From Novosphingobium taihuense (lineage in GTDB: Bacteria > Pseudomonadota > Alphaproteobacteria > Sphingomonadales > Sphingomonadaceae): 64,000 nt of DNA. A program made the position numbers and the translations under genes. The notes under the pieces were generated by a model. The model saw only the letters and a program-made list of their open reading frames with translations. It made no database searches and was not told the DNA's origin. The stretch spans positions 178,438 through 242,437 of the forward strand of contig NZ_VLKJ01000007.1 in the NCBI RefSeq assembly GCF_007830315.1, written 5' to 3'. Positions 8,682 through 17,885 of the stretch are shown here, piece after piece; position 1 is the stretch's first letter, and the number at the start of each line of letters is the position of its first letter.

Positions 8682-9449
8682 CTAAAGGACGATCTCCATC
8701 CCGTCATACGCCGGCTCGACGTGTTCGGGCGTCTCGCCACACAATGTCCGGTAATCCATGGACTTGTCGAGATGCGTCAGGACGCCACGACCCGAACGTG
8801 TGGCATCGATCAGTTCCAGCGCCATGCCCAAATGCGAGTGGGTCGGATGCGGTTGGCGGCGCAGACAATCCACCACAAGCACGTCGACCTTGTAGAAAAG
8901 ATCGATCATCTCAGCGGTTATTTCGCTGAAGTCCGTGGCGTAACCAATTGTCCTTCCGCCCTGATCAAAGCGATACGCCGTCGACTGTGCTGGCCCGTGC
9001 GGCATCTGGCAATGTGCGATCCCGATCCCGCAGATCATTCGGACGCGGTCGAGATTGTCCAGTTCACAAATCGTGTGATAGCCGTGCTGCCCGGCGAAGA
9101 CATAGCCGAAACGCTGGCGCAACCGCCGTACGGTTTCCGAGGCCGCATAGCCGGGGATTGGACCGCCGCGGCCATAGCGTAGCGGACGCAGGTCATCGAT
9201 CCCGTGGCAATGGTCGGCATGGTCATGCGTCCAAAGCACGCCATCGACACGATCAATCTCGCAGGCCAGAAACTGGTGGCGCAGATCCGTCGGCGTATCG
9301 ACCAGAAGGCGGCTGCCATCTTCGCCCTCGATGACGATCGCCACGCGCGTCCTTCGGTTCTTTGGCTCGTTCGGGTCGCAATCGCCCCAGTCATTGCCGA
9401 TCCGAGGCACACCTGTCGATGTCCCAGACCCGAGAATCGTCAGCTTCAC
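8682..9449 (-). CDS. Metallo-beta-lactamase-fold hydrolase, PhnP-like
   Basis: 255 residues with the metal-binding signature THDHADHCHG (about residues 74-83), an early LGSGTSTGVP strand and a later Asp/His ligand set (YATDFSE, HSHLG). This matches the PhnP/lipoate-regulatory-type MBL-fold phosphodiesterases. The substrate cannot be read from sequence. The ATG overlaps the stop of tatD by 4 bp. The metG-tatD-MBL order is conserved in alphaproteobacteria, so a nucleotide or RNA-related role is possible but unproven. Confidence 0.85.
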   Translation of the reverse strand: MKLTILGSGTSTGVPRIGNDWGDCDPNEPKNRRTRVAIVIEGEDGSRLLVDTPTDLRHQFLACEIDRVDGVLWTHDHADHCHGIDDLRPLRYGRGGPIPGYAASETVRRLRQRFGYVFAGQHGYHTICELDNLDRVRMICGIGIAHCQMPHGPAQSTAYRFDQGGRTIGYATDFSEITAEMIDLFYKVDVLVVDCLRRQPHPTHSHLGMALELIDATRSGRGVLTHLDKSMDYRTLCGETPEHVEPAYDGMEIVL

Positions 9450-10225
9450 AGTGTAGCCTTGCCGAACAGGCGGAAGAAGTTAGCGCCCGTCGTGTCAGCC
9501 AGAGTTTCGCACGGTGTGCCCCGCAAGCTCGCGACGAAGGCACATGTGTCAGCAACAAATGCTGGTTCACATGTCTTGCCCCGATGTGGCACCGGTGCGA
9601 GAAACGGCGCATCCGTTTCAACTAGCAGCCTGTCTTCAGGAACACTGGCAGCAATAGCTTGCAAGTTCTTGGCATTCTTGAAGGTAACAATGCCAGAAAG
9701 TGAGATAGACAACCCGAGTTCCAGCATCCTCGCGGCAAACGGCGCCGAAGCGGTGAAGCAGTGGATCAGCGCCGGAAAGGCCCCCTTTCCCATCTCGTCT
9801 TCAATGATCCGGGTCGTATCATCTTCGGCATCGCGGGTATGTACGATCAGCGGCAGACCTGTCTGACGCGCCACGCGGATGTGGACGCGGAACAGGTCCT
9901 GCTGCACCTGGCGGTCTGAGTGATCATAATAGTAGTCCAGCCCGGTTTCGCCGATGCCGATAACGCGGGGATGCGCGGCAGCTGCAAGCAGTGCGCCCTC
10001 GCCCAGATCGGCGTGGGCATCGGCCTCATGCGGATGGATGCCGATGCTCGCCCAGACATCTGGCTCACGCTCAGCAGTGGCGACTATGTCGGCCCATTCA
10101 CGCTCCCGGGTCGAAATGTTGAGAAACCCGCGAACTCCGCTTTCCCTTGCACGACCAAGAACTTCAGCCTGATCCTCGACCAGGCCTTTGTAGTTGAGAT
10201 GGCAATGGGAATCGATGAGCATCAT
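9446..10225 (-). CDS. tatD: TatD family metal-dependent hydrolase (DNase)
   Basis: 259 residues, a full-length TatD TIM-barrel. The N-terminal metal ligands DSHCHLN, the GETGLDYYYDHS motif, a His ligand in IHCFTAS and the terminal ETDAPFLAP are all present. Family members are 3'-5' exonucleases or D-aminoacyl-type hydrolases. The start overlaps the metG stop and the stop overlaps the start of the MBL hydrolase, each by 4 bp. Confidence 0.92.
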   Translation of the reverse strand: MMLIDSHCHLNYKGLVEDQAEVLGRARESGVRGFLNISTREREWADIVATAEREPDVWASIGIHPHEADAHADLGEGALLAAAAHPRVIGIGETGLDYYYDHSDRQVQQDLFRVHIRVARQTGLPLIVHTRDAEDDTTRIIEDEMGKGAFPALIHCFTASAPFAARMLELGLSISLSGIVTFKNAKNLQAIAASVPEDRLLVETDAPFLAPVPHRGKTCEPAFVADTCAFVASLRGTPCETLADTTGANFFRLFGKATL

Positions 10226-11787
10226 GCCGCGGCATCCTCGGTCGGCAGTTCAAGCCTTGGGAATGCCGGTACCGGCTGAGCAAGCCGCTCTCCGGTTGCC
10301 ACACGCGCCATATACCAGTCTGCATCAGTCAAGGCGCTGAACCCGCGCTCTTCCACCGGAATCCCGATCTGGTCGAGTACCTTGCCCGCGGCAGTCGGCA
10401 CGACGGGTGAAATCGCGATGGTCAGATCACGGATGGCCATGAACAGCGTCAACAGAACGGCTTTCATCCGCTCGGGATCGGTCTTGCGCAGCGCCCAAGG
10501 AGCTTGCTCATCGACGTAGGCATTGCAGGCAAAAACCGCGCGCATCCACTCCTCGACTCCGGCCGAGAAGTTAAGCGCGCCAAACTCCCTCGGCAGTTCC
10601 TCGCGGCAGGCAGAGAACACGTTAGCCAAGAGGACGTCATCGGCCTCGACAGTCTCAAACTTCTGAAGTTCACCATCCATATTCTTGAAAATCATGGACA
10701 GAGTACGTTGAACCAGGTTGCCGTAACTGTTCGCCAATTCAGCATTGCAGCGAGTGACGACCGCTTCCGGCGAATAAGAACCATCTTGCCCGAAAGCCAC
10801 TTCGCGCATCAGGAAATAACGCAGAGGATCGACTCCGAAGCGCTGCGCCAAATCCATCGGGTCCGTCACGTTGCCAAGCGTCTTTGACTCCTTCTGCCCG
10901 CGATTGAGCAGGAAGCCGTGCCCGAAGACCTGACGCGGAAGTTCGATCTTCGCGCTCATCAGGAAAGCAGGCCAATAGACCGTGTGGAACCGGACGATAT
11001 CCTTGCCGATCAAGTGGAGGTTCGCAGGCCAATACCTTGCAAAATCTCCGCTTTCCTCAGGAAAGCCAAGGCCAGTGATGTAGTTGGTCAGTGCATCGAC
11101 CCACACGTACATCACGTGCCCGTCGCTGCCCGGAACCTTCACGCCCCAGTCGAAGCTGGTCCGCGAAACTGACAGATCGCGCAGGCCACCCTCGACAAAG
11201 CGCATCACCTCATTGCGACGGCTGTCTGGCTGGATGAATGTAGGGTTCTCGTCATAGAACTTCAAAAGCGGCTCGGCGTACTTTGAAAGGCGGAAGAACC
11301 AGCTCTCCTCGACGGTCCATTCCACGGGCGTCCCCTGAGGCGAGAGTTTCTCCCCCCCTTCCCCGGCGACCAGTTCGCTCTCGTCATAGAACGCTTCGTC
11401 GCGGATCGAGTACCAGCCCTCGTAGCGATCGAGATAGAGATCGCCACTGGCTTCCATCCGCCGCCAAAGTTCCTGTGTCGAGGCGTGGTGCCGCTCCTCG
11501 GTGGTTCGGATGAATACGTCATATGAGATGTTCAGTTCATCGCACATCTTGATGAAATGCGATGACATTTCGTCCGATAGCTCGCGCGGCGTCACACCCA
11601 TATCGCGCGCCTTCTGCGCCATCTTCAGCCCGTGCTCGTCGGTGCCTGTCTGGAACCTTACATCACGGCCCATCGCACGCTGGAATCGGGCAATCACGTC
11701 GGCGGCAATCGCCTCATAGGCGTGACCAATGTGCGGCTTGCCGTTGGGGTAGGAAATGGCAGTGGTGATATAGAAGGGTTCGCCCAT
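10222..11787 (-). CDS. metG: Methionyl-tRNA synthetase
   Basis: 521 residues. Class I HIGH motif at about 19-22 (GKPHIGHAYEA). The KMSKS loop is the variant KESKTLGN (about 300). TGTDEHG follows the first half of the Rossmann fold. There is no C-terminal tRNA-binding (EMAP-like) extension and no zinc-knuckle of the E. coli type, consistent with the shorter MetRS form common in alphaproteobacteria. It charges tRNA-Met for initiation and elongation. It lies between holB and tatD; the 49-bp gap upstream to holB suggests the same transcript. Confidence 0.95.
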   Translation of the reverse strand: MGEPFYITTAISYPNGKPHIGHAYEAIAADVIARFQRAMGRDVRFQTGTDEHGLKMAQKARDMGVTPRELSDEMSSHFIKMCDELNISYDVFIRTTEERHHASTQELWRRMEASGDLYLDRYEGWYSIRDEAFYDESELVAGEGGEKLSPQGTPVEWTVEESWFFRLSKYAEPLLKFYDENPTFIQPDSRRNEVMRFVEGGLRDLSVSRTSFDWGVKVPGSDGHVMYVWVDALTNYITGLGFPEESGDFARYWPANLHLIGKDIVRFHTVYWPAFLMSAKIELPRQVFGHGFLLNRGQKESKTLGNVTDPMDLAQRFGVDPLRYFLMREVAFGQDGSYSPEAVVTRCNAELANSYGNLVQRTLSMIFKNMDGELQKFETVEADDVLLANVFSACREELPREFGALNFSAGVEEWMRAVFACNAYVDEQAPWALRKTDPERMKAVLLTLFMAIRDLTIAISPVVPTAAGKVLDQIGIPVEERGFSALTDADWYMARVATGERLAQPVPAFPRLELPTEDAAA

Positions 11788-11836
11788 CGGGCCGGTCGCT
11801 TTCTCGAACTGTCTGGCAGTCCGGGAATCCGGACGC

Positions 11837-12808
11837 CTATCGCGCCCCTTCCCTAGTCGGCGCGGCCGATGCCAGCAAGGAGCCGATTTCCATCATCAGC
11901 ATGCTTGGATCGAAGTTGTAGATAGGCGCTTCACCCGCAAGCCTGACCAATCGGGCATGGGCTTCGGCAAGGCGGAGCCTCCCCGCATCGTCGACCTTGG
12001 AAAGCGCACCGACCACGGTCATCCTGGCAGCCTCGATCGCAGCGGCAAGGCGTTCTCGGTCAGGTCGGGCCCCGATCGCGCCCGAGAGCGCGCCGCGCAA
12101 TGACAGGTCATGGTCGCCATGTTCGATGATTCGTGCATATAGAGCCTGCGCCTTGCCAAGGTCCTGCTCGGCAAAGGCCAGCGCGGCCCCGGGCGACCCG
12201 CCTGCAACGGCCAATGCAGCCCGCCGCGTTTCGATGTCCAATCCCGGTGCTGCCAGATCCAGTGCACGCGCCACTTCTGCTTCGGACAGCGGATGGAATC
12301 GCACCACCGTGCAGCGTGAGCGAACCGTCGGCAGCAACCTGCCGAGGGCATGAACCACCAGCAGGAAAAACGTACCGACCGGCGGTTCTTCAAGGCTTTT
12401 GAGCAGAGCGTTGACAGCTCCCTTCTCAAGCAAGTCTGCCGAATCGATGATCACCGCGCGGCGGCGCCCCAAAGTCGGGCGCGTGGTCAACCTTCGCTGG
12501 ATCTCGCGCACCTGATCGACCGAAATGTTGCGCTTGAGCAGATACGGTTTCCCGTCGTCGCGCTTTTTGGCTTCATCGTCGTTGGCAGGAAGCGGCGACA
12601 GGGTGAGGATATCGGGATGTGATTCGATCGGAGGCTGCGGCACACCCGGTTCCGCCACCAGTTCAGCCGCTGCGCCACGCGCAAAACTTGCCTTGCCCAG
12701 CCCCTCGCGTCCGGCAAGTATCCAGCCATGGTGCGTGCGCGTGCCGGCAATGGCCGAGCGCCAGACACGCCACGCTTCGTCGTGTCCGATCAAGTGCTGA
12801 TTGCTCAC
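11837..12808 (-). CDS. holB: DNA polymerase III subunit delta'
   Basis: 323 residues. It has an AAA+ clamp-loader fold with a P-loop-like GREGLGKASFARG, a DSADLLEKGAVNALLKSLEEPP stretch (Walker B and sensor 1 region) and a C-terminal collar domain. Delta' is the stator of the clamp loader and does not hydrolyse ATP, which fits the DSAD in place of a DEAD box. The start overlaps the tmk stop by 4 bp, the common tmk-holB pairing. Confidence 0.92.
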   Translation of the reverse strand: MSNQHLIGHDEAWRVWRSAIAGTRTHHGWILAGREGLGKASFARGAAAELVAEPGVPQPPIESHPDILTLSPLPANDDEAKKRDDGKPYLLKRNISVDQVREIQRRLTTRPTLGRRRAVIIDSADLLEKGAVNALLKSLEEPPVGTFFLLVVHALGRLLPTVRSRCTVVRFHPLSEAEVARALDLAAPGLDIETRRAALAVAGGSPGAALAFAEQDLGKAQALYARIIEHGDHDLSLRGALSGAIGARPDRERLAAAIEAARMTVVGALSKVDDAGRLRLAEAHARLVRLAGEAPIYNFDPSMLMMEIGSLLASAAPTREGAR

Positions 12809-13431
12809 AGGTAGCGCTCCGCCAGCGCCGCCATGACGCGTCCATGCACCTCATCGGGCGAACCTTCGGCATCGATCAAGGCAAAACGCTTGGGTTCGGC
12901 TTGCGCAAAAGCCCTGAACGCAGCGGCCACTCTCGCATGATAGTCCGACCCACGCCCGCCGATCCGGTCAGCCTGTCCGCCGTCGCGCAAGGCAAGCCGC
13001 TCAGCTGAAACTTCGGGACGCACCGCGAGCAAGACAGTGAGATCGGGCAGCAGCCCCTCGCTGCCGATCCGGTGCAGATCCAATACGTCGGCATCCGACA
13101 ATCCGCCTCCGCCGCCCTGATAGGCACGACTGCTGTCGACGAACCGGTCGCAGATCACCCAGGCACCGCCCGCCATGGCAGGACGAATCAGTTTATCGAC
13201 GTGATCCGCTCGCGCCGCTGCGAAGAGCAAGGCCTCTGCTCGCGGGCTCCAGCCATCGCCCTCGGTGCTGAGAAGCATCGAACGGATCGCCTCGGCTCCT
13301 GTTGTACCGCCGGGCTCACGGGTCGTAACGACATCAAGCCCGCGCGCGCGAAGTGCGTCCGCCAGAAGCCTTCCTTGCGTCGATTTCCCGACGCCCTCCC
13401 CACCTTCCAGCGCGATGAATCGCCCGGTCAC
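12805..13431 (-). CDS. tmk: Thymidylate kinase
   Basis: 208 residues. Walker A EGGEGVGKSTQ at about 8-18, the DR(F/Y) motif (CDRFVDSSRAYQG) that binds dTMP, and a LID region with basic residues. It phosphorylates dTMP to dTDP. Its ATG overlaps the dacC stop by 4 bp, and its own stop overlaps holB. Confidence 0.95.
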   Translation of the reverse strand: MTGRFIALEGGEGVGKSTQGRLLADALRARGLDVVTTREPGGTTGAEAIRSMLLSTEGDGWSPRAEALLFAAARADHVDKLIRPAMAGGAWVICDRFVDSSRAYQGGGGGLSDADVLDLHRIGSEGLLPDLTVLLAVRPEVSAERLALRDGGQADRIGGRGSDYHARVAAAFRAFAQAEPKRFALIDAEGSPDEVHGRVMAALAERYL

Positions 13432-14618
13432 AGGCCGACAAGCCCCATCGTCCCATCGCGAAGGCGCGAAAATACGCCCCCTCGCTCGACGTCGGCGCCG
13501 GCGACCAGCGGCAGCACATGCACCGGTTCGCCCGGAACACGAACCAGCAGGCTCGCCACCGTCTCGCCCTTTGCGATAGGTGCTTTCAACGGACCCTTGT
13601 AGCGCACAGAAAGCGTGTACTTTGTCGCCACCCCTCGCGGCATGGTGATGGTCAGATCACGCGGAGCGACCAGCGACACAGTGCGCTCACCCCCGCCTTG
13701 CACCGCCGCAACTCCAACGTTAGCGCCTTTTGCGAACAGCGGCTTGGCGTCCCACGCGGCAAAGCCCCATTCAATGAAGGCGCGGGACTGATTGGTCCGG
13801 TCGATCGGCCGGTCATAGCCACCAAGCACCATGACGAGACGCCGTCCCTTGCGCTCGGCCGATCCGACGAAACCGTATCCGGCCTCATTGGTGAAGCCGG
13901 TCTTCACCCCGTCCGCCCCCTCGACATGGCCATAGAGCGGATTGTGGTTGGGCTGGGTAATCCCACCCCATGTCATTTCCGAGTGACCGTAGAAGCGGCG
14001 GTAGAGATCGGGAAAGCGCGTCATCAGCGCCCCGCTCAACGTGGCAAGGTCGGCGGCCGTCACGTAGGTCTGCCCTTCGTCCATCCATCCATTGGGCGTG
14101 TTGAAATGGCTGTCGCGCATGCCGAGGCCTGCTGCCGCACCATTCATCAGCGCGGTGAAGGCCGAGACAGAGCCGGTTGCTCCCTCCGCCAGCACCACAC
14201 AGGCATCGTTGGCTGAGACGGTGACAATGCCCTCGATCAGTTCGGCAACCGTCGGCTGCGCCTCAGCGGGGAGGAACATCGTGCTGCCGACATTGCGCCA
14301 CTTGCGGAAGGTCTCGCGCCGGATCGGGATGCGCTGGTCCAACCGCAGCTTGCCCTTGGAAATCAGGTCGAACGCCACGTAACTGGTCATGATCTTTGTG
14401 ATCGAGGCGGGCACGAAGCGCCGGTGCGGATCGCGCGAGAACAGCACCCGTCCCGAACCGACGTCGACCATCAATGCGATCGGCGCATCTATCCGGGGCA
14501 TGCTGCCGAGCGGATCGGCCACGCCCGTCTGAAGTGTTGAGGCTTCAGGCGCAGCGGCCTGCGCCGGCATTCCTGCCAACACTGCCCCCATTGAAATCGT
14601 CACGAACTTCAGACGCAA
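13428..14618 (-). CDS. dacC: D-alanyl-D-alanine carboxypeptidase (PBP5/6 type)
   Basis: 396 residues. An N-terminal signal peptide ends near AQAAA. All three serine-active-site motifs are present: SITK (SxxK, about 72), SAN (about 135) and KTG (about 240). A C-terminal beta-rich domain and an amphipathic end match membrane-anchored PBP5/6. It trims the terminal D-Ala from peptidoglycan stem peptides in the periplasm. The symbol dacC/dacF is used loosely for this family. It is overlapped by tmk and preceded by the SPOR protein and MltB, a wall-enzyme block. Confidence 0.92.
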   Translation of the reverse strand: MRLKFVTISMGAVLAGMPAQAAAPEASTLQTGVADPLGSMPRIDAPIALMVDVGSGRVLFSRDPHRRFVPASITKIMTSYVAFDLISKGKLRLDQRIPIRRETFRKWRNVGSTMFLPAEAQPTVAELIEGIVTVSANDACVVLAEGATGSVSAFTALMNGAAAGLGMRDSHFNTPNGWMDEGQTYVTAADLATLSGALMTRFPDLYRRFYGHSEMTWGGITQPNHNPLYGHVEGADGVKTGFTNEAGYGFVGSAERKGRRLVMVLGGYDRPIDRTNQSRAFIEWGFAAWDAKPLFAKGANVGVAAVQGGGERTVSLVAPRDLTITMPRGVATKYTLSVRYKGPLKAPIAKGETVASLLVRVPGEPVHVLPLVAGADVERGGVFSRLRDGTMGLVGL

Positions 14619-14660
14619 GAACAGTCCCCGGACAAAACCGGTCGCCCAGCGCCCATCAAG

Positions 14661-15620
14661 TCACGGCGCGGTCACGACCATTGCGTCGGCATAGCCGCCC
14701 GCGCGCACCTTCGCCAGCGCCGCATCGGCTTGTCCACGATCCTTGTGCGGCCCAACCCGCACGCGCCACAGCTTGCCCGACGCCGTCACCGTTCCGCCGA
14801 CAGCCTTTGCCGCCGCATCGGCGCGTGCCCGCGTCGAATACGCCCCTACCTGAACGTAGAGTCCCTTGCTGGAAGTCGTAACAGGTGCCTTCACTGGCTC
14901 CGCGGGCTTGGGTGGTGCCGCAGGCTTCGGCGCTGTTACTGGCGTGGCAACCGTCTTGGGTTCAACCTTGGTAGCCGACTTCGGCTCAACCTTGGCAACC
15001 GGCTTCGGCTCGACCTTTGTCGGCGCAGGCGTTGCAACCTCCATCACGACCGGCGGAGCAACCGCAAGACCGAGCTTGCGCTTCAGCGCTGCCAGCAATC
15101 CCGGCGGCGTATCCATCCGCGCCGGAGCCTGCCCGCCGCTGCGCAAGAGCGTCCGTTCGGCTTCGGGCGGATTGACCCGCCGCACTCGTACCGGCACCCG
15201 CGCTCCCGACTTGGCACCAAGCTGCGTCCATGCTCCGGCTGAGAGCGACACAAGATCGCTACCCGTCATCGGCCCGCGCTGCGTCAACCGCACGAGGATC
15301 GTCCGTCCCGTTTCCAACGAAGTGACTTCGACGTAGCTCGGCAGTGGCAGCGTGCGATGCGCGCCACTGACACCATCTCCTTCGCCGATCTGCGCATAGC
15401 CAACCGAATCGTAGTTCATCACATCGACGGGTGTGTAGGTCACGCCATCAATGACGAACGGCGCTCCCAAAACCATCGGGTAATCCCCCGCTGGCCCGCG
15501 CAAGGATGCTTGAGAAGGCGCGGTTTCACGGGCAATGCCCGCCCCTTGAAACGCAAGAAGCAGGGCCGCGGCAATCGCGATTCGGCTCACTGACCGGCTA
15601 ACGGCTGATCTCATCTGCAA
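14661..15620 (-). CDS. RlpA-like SPOR-domain protein
   Basis: 319 residues. Signal peptide (about 1-29), a double-psi beta-barrel region typical of RlpA (about 60-150, including VRLTQRGPMTGSDLVSLS), a Lys/Pro/Val-rich low-complexity linker with three KVEPK repeats (about 205-235), and a C-terminal SPOR domain (about 250-319, GLYVQVGAYSTRARADAA) that binds denuded septal glycan. RlpA proteins are septal lytic transglycosylases or structural partners. Whether this copy keeps the catalytic Asp/His pair I could not settle. It overlaps mltB by 23 bp. Confidence 0.82.
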   Translation of the reverse strand: MQMRSAVSRSVSRIAIAAALLLAFQGAGIARETAPSQASLRGPAGDYPMVLGAPFVIDGVTYTPVDVMNYDSVGYAQIGEGDGVSGAHRTLPLPSYVEVTSLETGRTILVRLTQRGPMTGSDLVSLSAGAWTQLGAKSGARVPVRVRRVNPPEAERTLLRSGGQAPARMDTPPGLLAALKRKLGLAVAPPVVMEVATPAPTKVEPKPVAKVEPKSATKVEPKTVATPVTAPKPAAPPKPAEPVKAPVTTSSKGLYVQVGAYSTRARADAAAKAVGGTVTASGKLWRVRVGPHKDRGQADAALAKVRAGGYADAMVVTAP

Positions 15621-16644
15621 GAAGTCCCACGGACAGAGCGTAAAAGTTCGAGCAGTTGTAATCGAGGATAACCCTATAATTTCCGGTTAGCAGATAGGCA
15701 GTTCGGCCGCGCCCGTCTGGTTCGAGCAGACTGGCCATGACATTGTCTGCAGGCCAGCGCCCAGATTGGGGCACGATTCCCAGCGCGCGCCATTCGGCAA
15801 TGCTCTTCCATCCAGTATGGCGGTCAAACACGCGGGGACAACGCGGGCTCTTCAGGGTTGTGCCAAGACTGGCACGGTCGAGGTCAGCAGGTACGTTTAC
15901 CGCCACGCCCCACGGCTGCCCAGTGCGCCAGCCTGCGTCGCGGAAGTAGTTTCCGATGGAGGCCAGCGTATCCGTCCTGCTAGACCAGATATCGGCAAAT
16001 CCGTCCCCATCGCCATCCTGCGCCACGCGTAGGTAGACAGATGGCAGGAACTGCGGATTGCCGAATGCGCCCGCCCAACTGCCTACGAGCTTCGAGCGCG
16101 GCACCCCCCGGTCGACCATCTTCATCGCCGCCACGAATTCGTCGGCAAACAGTTCCCGGCGTCGCCCCTCATAAGCGAGCGTTGCCAGAGCCCGCGGAAG
16201 ATCGAAGTTGCCGGTATATCCGCCGTAGTCGGTCTCGTGCCCCCAGATCGCCAGCATGATCGACCCGGGCACACCATATCGCTGCTCGATCGCACCGATT
16301 TGCCCGGCCACAGCAGCGTAAGTCCGCCGTCCTCGGGCAATCCGCGAAGCATCGACGTGCTGTCGGCGATAGGGCTCGAACGCGGGAATGGCTCCAGAAG
16401 CAGAGCCGGGCTGCGCGCGATCCAGTTGGATCACTCGCTGGTTGAGCGTCAGGCCTTGCGTCATCTGCGAAATCGTCGATTCGCGAACGCCTTCTGCGCG
16501 CGCCCGAGCCGCCAGCAACTGCAGGTATCCCTGGAAACCGGCCTCCTCGGCATCAACCTGCCCCACGGCAGGTCCGGCCGCCAGCAAGGCAAGTGCTGCT
16601 ACGCCCGCAGCCCGAAACCCTCTCATTCGTTCAAGAAACTTCAT
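15598..16644 (-). CDS. mltB: Lytic murein transglycosylase, MltB family
   Basis: I start the protein at the ATG at 16642-16644, which gives a clean signal peptide (MKFLERMRGFRAAGVAALAL, cleavage near GPAVGQ). The frame is open to an ATG at 16725, but the extra residues would bury the signal. The catalytic Glu is in IWGHETDYGGYTG, the MltB/Slt35 signature, with AFGNPQFLPS and the C-terminal DYNCSNFYALSV. It cleaves peptidoglycan to 1,6-anhydro-muropeptides in the periplasm. It is the first gene of the long minus-strand run. Confidence 0.92.
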   Translation of the reverse strand: MKFLERMRGFRAAGVAALALLAAGPAVGQVDAEEAGFQGYLQLLAARARAEGVRESTISQMTQGLTLNQRVIQLDRAQPGSASGAIPAFEPYRRQHVDASRIARGRRTYAAVAGQIGAIEQRYGVPGSIMLAIWGHETDYGGYTGNFDLPRALATLAYEGRRRELFADEFVAAMKMVDRGVPRSKLVGSWAGAFGNPQFLPSVYLRVAQDGDGDGFADIWSSRTDTLASIGNYFRDAGWRTGQPWGVAVNVPADLDRASLGTTLKSPRCPRVFDRHTGWKSIAEWRALGIVPQSGRWPADNVMASLLEPDGRGRTAYLLTGNYRVILDYNCSNFYALSVGLLADEISR

Positions 16645-16743
16645 GGAAAGGATGTCGCATGGATGGACAACGATGGGAATCCCCTTTGCGACCGATGAAG
16701 AACTCGCTAACGGCGAGCCGATCACCGCATTCGAGTGATACGC

Positions 16744-16833
16744 GGACAGGTGGCCGAGTGGTTTAAGGCAGCGGTCTTGAAAACCGCCGTGGGTGCAAGC
16801 TCACCGTGGGTTCGAATCCCACCCTGTCCGCCA
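16744..16833 (+). tRNA. tRNA-Ser (UGA)
   Basis: 90 nt with encoded CCA. Acceptor GGACAGG pairs with CCTGTCC, followed by G and CCA at 16831-16833. Anticodon stem GCGGT/ACCGC with loop CTTGAAA gives anticodon TGA. A long variable arm (class II) is present. T-loop GTTCGAATC. Confidence 0.97.
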
Positions 16834-16847
16834 TAGCTCACAGAGCA

Positions 16848-17048
16848 TCACAGTTCCTCCGATTCGGGAATTTCAATGGCCATGACGCACATGTCGTCAC
16901 CGTCAATTGACCTGCCCGGCAAGGCCACCTTCCGCCGCCATTCCACCTCCCATGGATTCGGATTGAATGGCTCTTCGATTTCGAATTCCACTGAACCTCT
17001 CCTCGCCGAGAGAAAGCGCGGCAAGTTGAAGTCGTTCCGCGGGCGCAA
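16848..17048 (-). CDS. Small acidic hypothetical protein (TTG start)
   Basis: A 66-codon frame directly downstream of tRNA-Ser on the opposite strand. The only in-frame start that keeps the whole frame is TTG at 17048, preceded immediately by an in-frame TGA, with a GAG about 6 nt upstream. The predicted product is rich in Glu/Pro/Trp (FNPNPWEVEWRRKVALPG, then MAIEIPESEEL) and has coding-like third positions. There is no signal peptide or membrane segment. I do not recognise the family. A spurious frame cannot be excluded. Confidence 0.45.
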   Translation of the reverse strand: MRPRNDFNLPRFLSARRGSVEFEIEEPFNPNPWEVEWRRKVALPGRSIDGDDMCVMAIEIPESEEL

Positions 17049-17129
17049 TCATCTCGTCGAATTCTGTGCTTGTTTTTCGACAAGTCGTGTGGAACTTCGT
17101 CCTGGGCAACAGGAAGGGAAATTTCAGTA

Positions 17130-17798
17130 ATGCTTCGAACAACATTTGCGGTGGCTGCAGTTATTGTGGCCGCGCCCTCAGTTGCGTCTGCCCAAGACGC
17201 GTCTTCGGCACCCACCGTTGCGACCACCTCTGCAGTATCCGTTCCTGTTGCACCAGCAGCACCAACGATGCGCCAGATCGTGCTGCCGCCCAATTCAGAG
17301 GTTGTCGTTACCCCGAACGATACGCTGACCACGAAAGGCAAGAAGCTGAAGGAAGGTTACAAGTTCCGTATCTCCACCGTGTTTGACGTGATGCAGGACG
17401 GCTACGTGATGATTCCCAAGGGAACCATGGGAGAAGGCACTGTCACCTGGATGACAAACAAGGGTGCCTTCGGCAAATCGGGCAAGATGGAAGTGTCTTT
17501 CGATTGGCTTGAAATGGCCGGAAAGCGCGTCTCGCTCACTGGCAACCATCGCCAGGAAGGTGAGGGCAATACAGGAGCCACAGTCGGCACCGCAGTTGCA
17601 GTGGGCGTGTTCTCTGCCTTTGTCACAGGCCGGTCGGCAACGATCGCGAACGGCCAGCAGCTGCGCGCCCGCACTGCTGAACCGTTGAACTTCATGATTC
17701 CGGATTCGGCTGCACGCGTAATGTCCGGAACGCTTGTTTCAACGCCGGTCGCATCCCCGGCTCAGGCCGAACCGGTGGCAATGCCTGCGGCAAACTGA
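17130..17798 (+). CDS. Secreted hypothetical protein
   Basis: 222 residues from the ATG at 17130, which has AGGAAGGGA upstream and opens a textbook signal peptide (MLRTTFAVAAVIVAAPSVAS, cleavage after AQ). An upstream ATG at 17070 would bury the signal. The mature part has an Ala/Thr/Val-rich start, a region with KGKKLKEGYKF and VMIPKGTMGEGTV resembling beta-sandwich envelope proteins, and one hydrophobic Gly-rich stretch (GATVGTAVAVGVFSAFVTG). Function unknown. A strong bidirectional terminator follows. Confidence 0.75.
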   Translation: MLRTTFAVAAVIVAAPSVASAQDASSAPTVATTSAVSVPVAPAAPTMRQIVLPPNSEVVVTPNDTLTTKGKKLKEGYKFRISTVFDVMQDGYVMIPKGTMGEGTVTWMTNKGAFGKSGKMEVSFDWLEMAGKRVSLTGNHRQEGEGNTGATVGTAVAVGVFSAFVTGRSATIANGQQLRARTAEPLNFMIPDSAARVMSGTLVSTPVASPAQAEPVAMPAAN

Positions 17799-17821
17799 CC
17801 ACCGCGTCGGACAGGCAAAGC

Positions 17822-17859
17822 AAAATGGCGCTGACAGGTCTTTCTGTCAGCGCCATTTT
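17822..17859. terminator. Bidirectional intrinsic terminator between secreted protein gene and lpd
   Basis: Perfect 16-bp inverted repeat: AAAATGGCGCTGACAG at 17822-17837 and its complement at 17844-17859, loop GTCTTT. The A/T ends give a U-tract on both strands. It separates two convergent genes. Confidence 0.9.
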
Positions 17860-17885
17860 CTTGTCCGGAACCCCGACGGCAATCC

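Noticed and set aside
14930..15020. Repeat-rich segment that might be a tandem repeat locus
   Set aside because: It encodes the KVEPK linker of the RlpA-like protein and is explained by the coding sequence.
16673..16738. 21-codon plus-strand mini-ORF between mltB and tRNA-Ser
   Set aside because: No Shine-Dalgarno, very short and no way to test conservation here.
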